Shown: positions 35,132 to 43,142 of the stretch, piece after piece
How positions within the stretch are numbered: the first letter of the stretch is position 1
Layout of the letters: the number at the start of each line of letters is the position of its first letter
Assembly: GCA_030430565.1 (NCBI GenBank)
Contig: JAUIKS010000002.1
Span: 186,001-250,000, forward strand
Direction: 5' to 3'
Source of the DNA: Polyangia bacterium
Lineage (GTDB): Bacteria; Myxococcota_A; Polyangia; Nannocystales; Nannocystaceae
Length of the DNA: 64,000 nt
Notes under the pieces: model-generated
Databases searched by the model: none
The model's input: the letters and a program-made list of their open reading frames with translations, nothing else
Told to the model about the DNA's origin: nothing
Program-made: the position numbers and the translations under genes

Positions 35132-35800
35132 TCACGAGCTCGGGCGCCCGTCGCCGCGGACGAGCTCGAGCGCCCCCTCCGCGATCGCGACGAAGTAGCG
35201 GTAGAGCGCGCTCTGCCGCGGCGGCTCGGTGCACGGCTGCGCCGGCCGTACGCGCGGGAGCTCGAACTCGACGTGGGCGACCCCGCTCTCGATCTCGACC
35301 TCGACATCCTCCGCCGCCTCGCGCAGCATCGCGATGGCCGCGCGGTTGCTCGCCAGCACGTCGCACGCGAAGCGCTGCACCCCGCGCTCGCCCGCGGCGG
35401 CGATCAGGCGCTGGAGCAAGAGCGCCCCGAGGCCCCTCCCTTGGGCCGCGTCGACGACGGTGACCGCCGGCTCGGCGACGCGGCCGTCGTCGTCGAGGAC
35501 GACCAGGCGCCCGATCCCGAGCGGGTGCTCGCGGCCCTGCGGGTCGCGGGTCAGCGCGCCGATCGCGAGGTGGCGCGCGCCGTCCAGCTCGGTCAGGTAC
35601 GCGAGCTCGCGGCTGCTCAGCCGCGGCTTCGCGGAGAAGAAGCGCTGGTAGCGAGAGCGATCGGAGAGCCCCTCAAAGCCCTCGAGCATCAACGCCTTGT
35701 CCGACGGGCGCACGAGCCGGAGCTCGACCGCGGAGCCGTCGCGCAGCGTGACCCGCTCGGAGTAGTCCGCGTCGAAGTGTTCGTCGGTGCTCGCGTCCAT
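35132..35800 (-). CDS. GNAT-family N-acetyltransferase
   Basis: 222 residues from ATG 35800; the frame runs much further upstream but only this part is protein-like. After YSERVTLRDGSAVELRLVRP comes SDRSRYQRFFSAKPRLSSRE and ELAYLTELDGARHLAIGALT, resembling bacterial Pat-type protein acetyltransferase domains. The acetyl-CoA loop is VVDAAQGRGLGALLLQRLI. The later NRAAIAMLREAAEDVEVEIE strand is also GNAT-typical. Probably acetylates a small molecule or protein lysine. Divergent from the FHA-AAA+ gene over about 350 bp. Confidence 0.88.
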   Translation of the reverse strand: MDASTDEHFDADYSERVTLRDGSAVELRLVRPSDKALMLEGFEGLSDRSRYQRFFSAKPRLSSRELAYLTELDGARHLAIGALTRDPQGREHPLGIGRLVVLDDDGRVAEPAVTVVDAAQGRGLGALLLQRLIAAAGERGVQRFACDVLASNRAAIAMLREAAEDVEVEIESGVAHVEFELPRVRPAQPCTEPPRQSALYRYFVAIAEGALELVRGDGRPSS

Positions 35801-36148
35801 GCGCCCGTTTAATGTCAGCCCGGATCGTCGCGCCGCGCAAGCGCCGACGCGCGCGCGTGCGCGTGCACATACACGAAGCGAGGAGCGCGACGGATCGTCG
35901 CGGCGGCCACCGCCGGCGAAAAATTCCCGCGAGGCGACACGCGGGCCGCAGCGACCTCCTGCTCGCGTTCCCGCGCCGCGCCTGGCGATCGGCCCTGGGG
36001 CCCGGCGCCGCGCGTGTGCTGCAGCACCCAGCCGCGCGCGAGCTCGGGGGCCGGCGCCCCCCGCCGTGGCCCGTCCGCGCCGCTTTACTCCTCGCGGGGC
36101 GCGCGTGACAATCTCGAGGCGCCGCAGCGCTGGCGCGACCCTGCGCTC
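35801..36148. other. Divergent intergenic region between GNAT and FHA-AAA+ genes
   Basis: No gene seen. It begins with an AT-richer piece (TTTAATGTC) next to the GNAT start and includes alternating GCGCGTGCGCGTGCACATAC-like DNA near 35850-35870. A candidate rightward promoter is at 36084-36112. Confidence 0.5.
36084..36112 (+). promoter_or_regulatory. Candidate promoter of the FHA-AAA+ gene
   Basis: TTTACT and GACAAT, separated by 17 bp, 36 bp upstream of the ATG. Match to consensus is moderate. Confidence 0.35.
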
Positions 36149-37300
36149 ATGCAGCCGCCGAAGCGAGATGACCCTGGGGTCACCCGAGCCCCGGGGCGCG
36201 AGCTCTCCCGCTGGTGCATCCTCGCCGTCGGCCGAGCCGGTGTACGCGCTCGAGCGCTGCCCACGGGCGGCGCGCTGACGATCGGGCGCGGGGAGGACGT
36301 CGACCTGCGGCTCGAGGACTCGACGATCTCGCGACGCCACGCGCAGATCAGGCTCTCGAGCAGCTCCGCCGAGGAGGTCATCATCCACGACCTCGGGAGC
36401 TCGTTCGGCACGCGCGTCGGCGGCGAGCGACTCGAGCCAGGATCCTCGGCGTCGGTCGGGCCCGGCGACGTGATCGAGCTCGGCGCGACGATCGTGCTGC
36501 TGCAGCCGCGCGCGCTGCTCGAGGTGGTCGCGCCCGAGCTGAGTGAGCCGACCGCGACGACGATGGAGGCCGTGCTCGCGCTCGCCGAGCGCGTCGCGCC
36601 CTCGGACATCAACGTGCTCCTCACCGGCGAGACCGGGGTCGGCAAGAGCCGGCTCGCGCGGCGCATCCACGATCGCTCCCCCCGCAGCCGCGCCCCGTTC
36701 CTCGAGCTCGAGTGCGTCGGCATGGCGCGCGCGGAGCTCGAGCGCGAGCTGTTCGGCCAGGACGGACCCGGGCTGCTCGAGAGCGCCGACGGCGGGACCG
36801 TGTACCTCGACCAGGTCAACATGCTGCCGCCGACGATCCAGGCCGCGCTCGCGCGCGTGATCGGGGACGGGCGCGTGCGTCGAGCGGGCGAGCGGCGGTC
36901 GCGGGTGATCGACGTCCGCTACATCAGCTCGAGCCACGACGACCTCGGGGACCAGATCGCGCGGGGCGAGTTCCGCGAGGATCTGTTCTATCGCCTCGAC
37001 GGCGTGTGGATCGAGATCCCGCCGCTGCGCAGCCGGCTCGACGAGATCCCGTCGCTCGTGCGCGAATTCATCGCGATCGCCAGCCGCCGCAACGGGCGGG
37101 CGGTGCTGCCGCTGCACGACTCCGCCATCAAATGGCTCAAGAGCCAGGTCTGGGACGGCAACATCCGCGAGCTGCGGAACGCGACCGAGCGCACCTTCGC
37201 GCTCTGCTACGGCGACGTCCTCACCGGCGCCGACTTCCGTGAGCTCGCGGGCCCCACCCGCGTACCGCCGCGACGCCGCGCTCGCCGCGCGGATCGATAG
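36149..37300 (+). CDS. FHA domain plus AAA+ domain, sigma-54-activator-like but lacking GAFTGA
   Basis: 383 residues from ATG 36149. Residues 40-130 are an FHA domain that binds phosphothreonine: LTIGRGEDVDLRLEDSTISR, RRHAQIRLSS and HDLGSSFGTRVGGERL. The AAA+ module follows: Walker A GETGVGKS, then ELFGQDGPGLLESADGGTVY directly. Bacterial enhancer-binding proteins have a GAFTGA loop between ELFG and G-x-[FL]-E; here about a dozen residues are missing. Walker B reads YLDQV, with Gln for the catalytic Glu. FREDLFYRLDGVWIEIPPLR and WDGNIRELRNATERTFALC keep the arginine-finger and sensor regions. No Fis-type DNA-binding domain follows. A canonical sigma-54 activator is therefore unlikely; a phosphothreonine-responsive regulator fed by the nearby kinases is plausible. 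Confidence 0.88.
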   Translation: MQPPKRDDPGVTRAPGRELSRWCILAVGRAGVRARALPTGGALTIGRGEDVDLRLEDSTISRRHAQIRLSSSSAEEVIIHDLGSSFGTRVGGERLEPGSSASVGPGDVIELGATIVLLQPRALLEVVAPELSEPTATTMEAVLALAERVAPSDINVLLTGETGVGKSRLARRIHDRSPRSRAPFLELECVGMARAELERELFGQDGPGLLESADGGTVYLDQVNMLPPTIQAALARVIGDGRVRRAGERRSRVIDVRYISSSHDDLGDQIARGEFREDLFYRLDGVWIEIPPLRSRLDEIPSLVREFIAIASRRNGRAVLPLHDSAIKWLKSQVWDGNIRELRNATERTFALCYGDVLTGADFRELAGPTRVPPRRRARRADR

Positions 37301-37395
37301 CGAGCGACCACCCGCGCGCAGCACCGGCTCCCTTCTACGACGACCCCGGCCGGCGACGAGCACGTCGGCGTGTGCCTGCTCCCGTGCGCGGGCGC

Positions 37396-38340
37396 TCAGT
37401 CGGGCATGCAGGCGCCGGCCATGCAGCTCGCCGCCTCGGCGCAGCCCGTCTGCCCGCTGCACCCGCTCCCGCAGATCGGGCCGTCGCACGCGTAGGGGAA
37501 GCAGTCCTCCGCGGCGAGCTGCTCGCACATCCCCTCGAGATCGCAGCGAGACTGGGTCGCGACCGGCGCCCCGAGCTCGCCGCCGCACGCGAGCGTGCAC
37601 TCCGACGTCTCCTGGTCGAGCGCGCAGAAGCTCTCGAGTGTGATCGTGGCGGCGGGCGCCCCCTGGGCGCAGTCTGTCTCGGCGACCACGCAGCTGGCGG
37701 AGCAGGTGACGACCGCCTCGCCCCGCTCCTCGGGACATGTCGAGACGTCGGTCGCCACGCAGAGGCCCGAGGCGTCGCAGGTCCCCTCGACCGCGGCCTC
37801 GGCGATCCGGTAGCAGCTCATCAGCGCCTCGGACGTCTCGGCGCCCCAGAGGTAGCGGCTGCAGTCAGCGTCGCAGGGGGCCCCGCTCGCTTGGTCGACG
37901 CAGACCCCCTGCGCGTCGCAGGCCTGGCACTCGCCGCAGGGCTCGCGGTCCCCCTCGAGCGCGACGCACACGCCGGCGTCACAGGCCATGCAGTCGCTGC
38001 AGCAGTCGGCGTCGACGCTGCAGGAGCCCCCGACCTGCGCGCAGCCGCCGTCGGTCGTGCCGGACCCCGGCTCGCTCGTCTCGCTCGGATCCGTCGCGCC
38101 CGTCGTCGCGCTCGCCTCGCCGGGGACGCACGCCCCGGACAGCTCCTCCGCCGCGAACTCACCGAAGCGGCGGCCGGAGGGGCACTCGCTGTCGGGGAAG
38201 CTGCAGCTGCCCCCCGCTTCGCACACGCCCGACGCCCCGCACTCCGAGCTCTCGGCGCAGGTGAAGAAGTCGACCCGCAAGCAGGCGGTGGCCGTGAGCG
38301 AGAGCGCGAGCGCGGCGATCGTCGTGATCAGTCTCGACAT
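37396..38340 (-). CDS. Cys-rich lipoprotein downstream of kinase and TPR genes
   Basis: 314 residues from ATG 38340. Signal ITTIAALALSLTATAC is a lipobox. The body holds over 40 Cys in short loops: VDFFTCAESSECGASGVCEA, a Ser/Thr/Glu linker (TTGATDPSETSEPGSGTTDG), then ADCCSDCMACDAGVCVALEG and CGECQACDAQGVCVDQASGA, the latter resembling Cys-rich modules of many myxobacterial surface proteins. It starts 4 bp after the stop of the TPR gene, so it is the last gene of a kinase-TPR-lipoprotein operon. Function unknown. Confidence 0.85.
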   Translation of the reverse strand: MSRLITTIAALALSLTATACLRVDFFTCAESSECGASGVCEAGGSCSFPDSECPSGRRFGEFAAEELSGACVPGEASATTGATDPSETSEPGSGTTDGGCAQVGGSCSVDADCCSDCMACDAGVCVALEGDREPCGECQACDAQGVCVDQASGAPCDADCSRYLWGAETSEALMSCYRIAEAAVEGTCDASGLCVATDVSTCPEERGEAVVTCSASCVVAETDCAQGAPAATITLESFCALDQETSECTLACGGELGAPVATQSRCDLEGMCEQLAAEDCFPYACDGPICGSGCSGQTGCAEAASCMAGACMPD

Positions 38341-38344
38341 GTCC

Positions 38345-39178
38345 TTAAAACCTCCCCCCGAGCGCCACGCCGCCGCCGCTCGGGGCGATCCACGCGCTGA
38401 CCGAGGTCCTCGCGTCGTCGTCGTCCGTCCGCCGCCGGCTGACGAGCGCCCAGCGGACCGCGCCGCCGATCGCCAGGCTCGCGCCGACGCCGAGCAGCAC
38501 GCCGCCCGCGGTCCGAAACGCGACGGCGCGCGCGCGCGCGTCGTCGTGCTGAGCGGCGAAGTCGTCGTAGCTCTCGAGCGCCCCCAAGCTCGCCTGATCG
38601 AGCTGCGCGGCGACCAGCAGCCCGCCGCCGACGCCGGCCGCGAGCGCGCCGCTGCCGACGAGCGCGCCGCCCAGGACGTCCCGGTACCACGGCGGCGGCG
38701 GCGGCTCGGGCTCGGCCTCGGGCTCGGGCTCAGGCTCGGGCTCAGGCTCGGGCTCGGGCTCGGGCTCAGCCTCGACGGCCGCGGCGTCGGTCGCCTCGAG
38801 CTCGCTGCAGCCCTCGATGTGGGCCTCGGCCGCGGCGACCTGCTGCGCGGGCGGATCCGTCGCGATGAAGCGACGGTAGAGCTCGGCCGCGCGCAGGCAG
38901 TCTCCGGTGAGGCGCTCAGCCTGGGCCCAGGCGAACAAGAACATCGGGCTCGGGTCGATGGCGTAGCCGCTGCGGAACTCGCGGATCGCGGTCTCGTAGT
39001 CACCCGCTTGGTAGAGCTCGAGCGCGCGATCGAGGTGCGCCTTGGCCTCGGGGTCGATCTCGCGCGAGTCGCCCGACTCATCCGCGGGTCCAGCCCACGC
39101 CGCCCGCGACGGGGAGCACGGCAGCGCGACGGCGAGGGCCGCCGAGAGCGCGAGGAGCGTTCGAATAGACATGGTCAT
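38345..39178 (-). CDS. Exported TPR protein with Glu-Pro linker and two membrane helices
   Basis: 277 residues. Signal peptide (LLALSAALAVALPCSPSRAA) then a TPR unit (KAHLDRALELYQAGDYETAI and SPMFLFAWAQAERLTGDCLR) of a kind often found next to myxobacterial kinases. A repeated Glu-Pro linker precedes two hydrophobic helices (LGGALVGSGALAAGVGGGLL and AGGVLLGVGASLAIGGAVRW) and a short hydrophobic C-terminus ending in Phe. It starts 4 bp after the kinase gene stop. Probably an envelope partner of the kinase. Confidence 0.85.
   Translation of the reverse strand: MTMSIRTLLALSAALAVALPCSPSRAAWAGPADESGDSREIDPEAKAHLDRALELYQAGDYETAIREFRSGYAIDPSPMFLFAWAQAERLTGDCLRAAELYRRFIATDPPAQQVAAAEAHIEGCSELEATDAAAVEAEPEPEPEPEPEPEPEPEAEPEPPPPPWYRDVLGGALVGSGALAAGVGGGLLVAAQLDQASLGALESYDDFAAQHDDARARAVAFRTAGGVLLGVGASLAIGGAVRWALVSRRRTDDDDARTSVSAWIAPSGGGVALGGRF
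38704..38769 (-). repeat. Glu-Pro codon repeat in the TPR gene
   Basis: Tandem 6-bp units (GAGCCC/GAGCCT on the coding strand) encode a run of about ten Glu-Pro pairs, with two Glu-Ala interruptions. Length changes keep frame. Confidence 0.85.
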
Positions 39179-39182
39179 ACGG

Positions 39183-40655
39183 TCATGATGGTGGGAGCGC
39201 CGAGTTGGGATCCCAGTCGCTCGGCAGCTGCTTCTTGCGCTTCTTCGGTCGCCGCTTGCGCTTGCTCGGCTGCTCGGCGCGCCTCCTCGAGCTCGGCTTG
39301 GGTCTCTGCGCCGCCTCGGCGTCCGCCGGCTCCTCGTCGGGCGCGACCGGCACCGCGATCGTCCGCTCCTCCTCCTCCTCGGCGGGCGAGGGCGCTGGCT
39401 CAGCGACGATCGTGATCGGCTTCGGCTTCGGCGTCGGCTTCGGCGCCGGCCCGGACCGCATCGCGCTGAGGCCGATCAGGAGCAGCACGAACGCGCCGGC
39501 GACCGCCGCGAGCACGGCGCCCTGCCGCGTTCGCCACAGCGACGCGGGCGGGGCGAGGACGTCCTCGTCGCCGCCCGGCCCGAACAGATCGAGCAGCTCC
39601 CCGTCCTCTCCGTGTCGGGTCAAGAGCTCGATGTCGAAGGATCCCGGCAGCGGCGTCGCGTCCTCGCCGGGCTCCGCCCGCGAGGTGAGGGCCTCGCGCT
39701 CGGCGGGCGGGAACACCTCGTCCATGTACGCGGCGAGGTTCACGGCCGAGACCGCCATCCGGTGCTCCCGCGCGAACTCCTCGAGATCGACCTGCAGCTC
39801 CTGGGCCGACTGGTAGCGGTGCTCTGGCTCGCGCTTGAGCGCGCGGTTGACGATGCGCGCGAGCTCGCGCGGGTAGTCCTCCTGGACCGTCGCCGGTGAC
39901 GGCGCCTGCTGGTACGCGATGCGCTCCAGCAGCTCGAGATCGGGGCCGCCGCGAAACAGCCGCTTCCCGGTCGTCAGCTCCCACAGCAAGATCCCCAGCG
40001 AGAAGATGTCGCTGCGGCGATCGAGCGGCTCGCCGCGACACTGCTCAGGGGACATGTACGAGAGCTTGCCGCGCAGGCGCCCGGAGTCGGCGCCGAGATC
40101 CACCGTCGCGGCCTTGGCGATCCCGAAGTCGACGAGCTTGGTGCAGCCGTCGTAGCTGACGAGCAGGTTCGACGGCGAGACGTCGCAGTGCACGATGTTG
40201 AGCTCGCGCCCGTCGTTGCCGCGCTTCTCGTGCGCGTAGTGCAGCCCGGCCGCCGCGCCGATGATGATGTTCAGCGCGTGCTCGAGCGGGATCCAGGCCT
40301 CGCGCTTCGAGACCGCCTTGAGGAGCTGCTGGAGGTCGCGCCCGTGGACGAACTCCATCGTGAAGAAGTAGGTCGCGGCGTCGCGCCCGACGTCGTAGAC
40401 CTGCACGACGTTGGGGTGGTGCAGCGTCGCGGCGAGGCGCGCCTCGTCGAGCAGCATCGCGACGAAGCGTCGGTTCTTCGCGTGCGGCTCGAGGATCCGC
40501 TTGAGCGCGACGTACTTCTCGAAGCCGCCGAGCGCCGTGGTGCGCGCGACGAAGACCTCGGCCATGCCGCCGACGGCGATCTTGCGCACGATCTCGTAGC
40601 GCCCGAGACGCGCGCCGCCGCTGCCGGCTGATTGACCGGATCCCTCGACCGCCAC
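39183..40655 (-). CDS. Ser/Thr protein kinase with HCD catalytic loop and one membrane helix
   Basis: 490 residues from GTG 40655. Kinase: IAVGGMAEVFVARTTALGGF, VALKRIL, VHCDVSPSNLLVSYDG, LVDFGIAKA, GKLSYMSPEQCRGEPL. The catalytic loop has Cys where HRD kinases have Arg, so activation-loop phosphorylation is probably not needed. This HxDVSPxN form is typical of myxobacterial kinases. After a linker comes a helix (GAVLAAVAGAFVLLLIGLSA) and a Pro/Lys/Glu-rich outside tail ending in Lys/Arg. First gene of a three-gene run (gaps of 4 bp each). Substrates unknown; the FHA-AAA+ protein next to the operon is a candidate reader. Confidence 0.92.
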   Translation of the reverse strand: MAVEGSGQSAGSGGARLGRYEIVRKIAVGGMAEVFVARTTALGGFEKYVALKRILEPHAKNRRFVAMLLDEARLAATLHHPNVVQVYDVGRDAATYFFTMEFVHGRDLQQLLKAVSKREAWIPLEHALNIIIGAAAGLHYAHEKRGNDGRELNIVHCDVSPSNLLVSYDGCTKLVDFGIAKAATVDLGADSGRLRGKLSYMSPEQCRGEPLDRRSDIFSLGILLWELTTGKRLFRGGPDLELLERIAYQQAPSPATVQEDYPRELARIVNRALKREPEHRYQSAQELQVDLEEFAREHRMAVSAVNLAAYMDEVFPPAEREALTSRAEPGEDATPLPGSFDIELLTRHGEDGELLDLFGPGGDEDVLAPPASLWRTRQGAVLAAVAGAFVLLLIGLSAMRSGPAPKPTPKPKPITIVAEPAPSPAEEEEERTIAVPVAPDEEPADAEAAQRPKPSSRRRAEQPSKRKRRPKKRKKQLPSDWDPNSALPPS

Positions 40656-40903
40656 GTGAACGAGTTTAGAGAGCGCCCGGGCGCCCTCGCAAGCGGGCGC
40701 GAGCTCGCGTGCGCCGCGACGTGACGGGCGCGCACCGCTCGACGCCGACCGTCGCGCGCGTAATAAACCTGCCCCTTAGAGCACTCACGAGCGCGCTGCC
40801 GAGCGCGCGCACGCGAATCAAAGTACATGCTCAATCAAACATGTCGGATGACGCCCTCGACGACGCGCGATACTGCGAGCGCGCGTCGCCCCGGGCGCGC
40901 TCG

Positions 40904-41623
40904 CTACCCGACGCCGTAGAGGACGTTGAGCGCGTCCGCCAGCAGCGTCGCCTCTTCGAAGGTGAGCACGGTCCCCATGTCGTCCTCCTCGCAGGTCGGC
41001 ACGGTGCCGTCGTCGATCAGGCGCGCGCAGGTGCTCTCGATCGCGGCGAGGCTCTCGGCCTGCTGCTCGCAGACCGTGGCGAGATCGACCGGGAGCCCGA
41101 AGGGCGCGATAGCGCCGAACTCCTCGAAGGTCATGACCGCGGTGAACTCGAGCTGCTCGTGGATCAAGCGGCTGATCTCGAGCGCGTCGGCGGGATCGAT
41201 GTTGTTGATGATCTCGACCTTGGCCTGGCTGTCGATGGTGGTGCACAGCGCGTTGTCTTCGAACAGCGCCGCGATCTCCGGGTCCTCGCTCTCGCAGTAG
41301 CCGTAGGCCAGGCCGGCGCCGTCGGGCCGCGGGAGGAAGTACGCGGTGGAGCCCTCGTCGCGGGTGAACAGCTTCCAGTACTCCTTCGGCAGCGGGTTGT
41401 CGCACAGCGGGAGGTAGGGATCGGTGGTCGCGGCGTAGCAGTCGAGCGAGTTGTCGAGCTCGGCGACGCAGCCGTCTCCTTGGTGCTGGTTCCCGCTCGT
41501 CTCGCCGACGGAGCCGATGGGCTTAGAGGGCAGGTCGCAGGCGAGCGCCCCGGGCAGCGCGAGCGTGAGCGCGAGCGCGGAGAGGATGCTTCGGGAGAGC
41601 GCGTGGTTCAGGGACATGGGCAT
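40904..41623 (-). CDS. Lipoprotein of unknown function
   Basis: 239 residues. Good lipobox ALTLALPGALAC. No low-complexity linker beyond a short Gly/Ser/Gln stretch. The rest is alpha-helix-like with seven Cys (DGCVAELDNSLDCYAATTDP, LCDNPLPKEYWKLFTRDEG, ALCTTIDSQ, VCEQQAESLAAIESTCARL). It belongs to no family I recognise. It reads leftward on the same strand as the kinase operon 248 bp further downstream, too far to assume one transcript. Confidence 0.78.
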   Translation of the reverse strand: MPMSLNHALSRSILSALALTLALPGALACDLPSKPIGSVGETSGNQHQGDGCVAELDNSLDCYAATTDPYLPLCDNPLPKEYWKLFTRDEGSTAYFLPRPDGAGLAYGYCESEDPEIAALFEDNALCTTIDSQAKVEIINNIDPADALEISRLIHEQLEFTAVMTFEEFGAIAPFGLPVDLATVCEQQAESLAAIESTCARLIDDGTVPTCEEDDMGTVLTFEEATLLADALNVLYGVG

Positions 41624-41753
41624 GACTCGGTGGTTTTAAGGGGTTGTTCTAAGGGTGTTTGGGGGAGCGAATGCTCGACGGCGCGACGGCGCCGCCCCTA
41701 CTCCCTGGTTGTCCGCCGCCCGCCGAGATTCGCGTCGGACCTCGGGGTTTTTC

Positions 41754-42521
41754 TCAATCACGGGCGCAGGCGGCTCGCACGCGCGCGAGCAGCGGGGAGC
41801 GCGGCTGCGCGCGGGTGAACGCGGCGAGCAATTCGTCCCGCGTGGCCCTCGCCGGTGAGCGCTGGCAGCGAGCCGCGACCCGCAACGCCTCACGCTCGGG
41901 CTCGAGCACGCCGCCCGGGAAGCGCCGCTCGTGGGCCTCGGCCTCGGCGAGCGCGCGCTCCCCTTGACCCTCGCGCAGCGCGGTCCAGCCCCGCTCGAGC
42001 ACGGCCTGCTCCTCGGCGAGCTGAGGTCCTGGGCGCGCTGACGTCGCGTCTGCTCGGCGTGTCGGCGGCGCGCGCCGGGCTGTGGTTTTTTCCGGCGAGC
42101 TCGCGGCGCCGCGGTGGTCGCTGACGGCGGAGGTCGCCGCCGCCCCGCTCACCGTCGACGGAGGCGGCGAGCTCGGCCCGCGGCTGCGGGGCGCCGCGTG
42201 CACGTCGCGGACGCTGCGAGCCGGCGGCCCCCCTCGCTCGTCATCCTGGGCCTGCATCGCGGCGTCGCGAGAGCGCGGCGCGAAGACCTCACGGTCGACC
42301 GCCGCGACGACCCAGAACACCAAGACGACGCCCGCCGCGAGCCCCAGCGCGACGCCGAGGACGCGCGGGATCGGGTTGCTCGGCGCGGGCGCGTCCGCGG
42401 ATCCCTCGAGACGGGACCACACGCGCTCACGCAGCTCGAGCGGCGGCTCGTGCTCGCGGTAGGCCGCGAGCAGCTCACGGGCGCGGGGATCGAGCGAAGG
42501 GGGCGGGGCGTCGGTGCTCAT
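41754..42521 (-). CDS. Membrane protein, probable anti-sigma partner of the ECF factor
   Basis: 255 residues from ATG 42521, overlapping the sigma gene stop by 4 bases (ATGA), so translationally coupled. The N-terminus (LDPRARELLAAYREHEPPLE) is cytoplasmic, followed by one helix (VLGVALGLAAGVVLVFWVVAAV). Then comes a Ser/Pro/Arg-rich linker and a helical TPR-like end (LERGWTALREGQGERALAEA with EAHERRFPGGVLEPEREALR). No ZAS Cys-His motif is seen. Position and topology fit an anti-sigma factor, but that is inference. Confidence 0.75.
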   Translation of the reverse strand: MSTDAPPPSLDPRARELLAAYREHEPPLELRERVWSRLEGSADAPAPSNPIPRVLGVALGLAAGVVLVFWVVAAVDREVFAPRSRDAAMQAQDDERGGPPARSVRDVHAAPRSRGPSSPPPSTVSGAAATSAVSDHRGAASSPEKTTARRAPPTRRADATSARPGPQLAEEQAVLERGWTALREGQGERALAEAEAHERRFPGGVLEPEREALRVAARCQRSPARATRDELLAAFTRAQPRSPLLARVRAACARD

Positions 42522-43072
42522 GATGTGGCTCCGGGTGGGTGCGCCTGCTGGGCGGCGGCCTCGCGTCGCGCGATCGCCTGCTGAAAGCGGACGCGGGCGA
42601 TACGGAGGCGGGAATAGACGCGGGCGCGGGGGACCTCGAGCAGCGCCGCGACCTCGGCCGCGCGCATGCCCTCGATCTCGACGAGCTCGAAGGCGAGCCG
42701 CATCTCGGGATCGAGCTCGCGGAGGAAGCGGCGCACGAAGGCGGCGGCCTCGCGCCGTCGAAGGTCCTCCTCGGGGTCGCGCGCGGGCGCGCGCGACGGG
42801 AGCAGCTCGAGACGACGCCGCGCGCGACGGGTCGAGCGGCGATGATTCGCGGCGACCCCCCGCGCGATCCCGAACAGCCACGAGCGCAGCGACGCGCGCC
42901 CGTCGAACTCCGCGAGCCTTCGCCGGACCACGAGGAAGACCTCGTGCATCACGTCCTCCGCCGCCTCCTCGGGGACGCCGAGACGCATCACGGTGCGCCA
43001 CACGAAGCCCGCGTGCTCGCGGTACACGCGGGCGAGCTCGGGCGAGGTCGGGGCTGTGGAGCGCGGCGGCAC
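42518..43072 (-). CDS. ECF-type RNA polymerase sigma factor
   Basis: 184 residues. Region 2: ELARVYREHAGFVWRTVMRL, EEAAEDVMHEVFLVVRRRLA, and SLRSWLFGIARGVAANHRRS. Region 4: ELDPEMRLAFELVEIEGMRA, AEVAALLEVPRARVYSRLRI. It is the first gene of a sigma / membrane-protein pair, on the same strand as an exported protein gene 70 bp upstream that may belong to the same regulon. No ribosome-binding site is clear. Confidence 0.9.
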   Translation of the reverse strand: MPPRSTAPTSPELARVYREHAGFVWRTVMRLGVPEEAAEDVMHEVFLVVRRRLAEFDGRASLRSWLFGIARGVAANHRRSTRRARRRLELLPSRAPARDPEEDLRRREAAAFVRRFLRELDPEMRLAFELVEIEGMRAAEVAALLEVPRARVYSRLRIARVRFQQAIARREAAAQQAHPPGATS

Positions 43073-43142
43073 GGGTAAGAGGGGCTCGAGAGATGATTGT
43101 CCGCGCGCGCTCGAGATTCGCGGCGACGGGCGATTTTTCGAA

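Noticed and set aside
35801..37738. N-terminal extension of the GNAT frame
   Set aside because: Antisense to the FHA-AAA+ gene and low-complexity; the GNAT domain begins at 35800.
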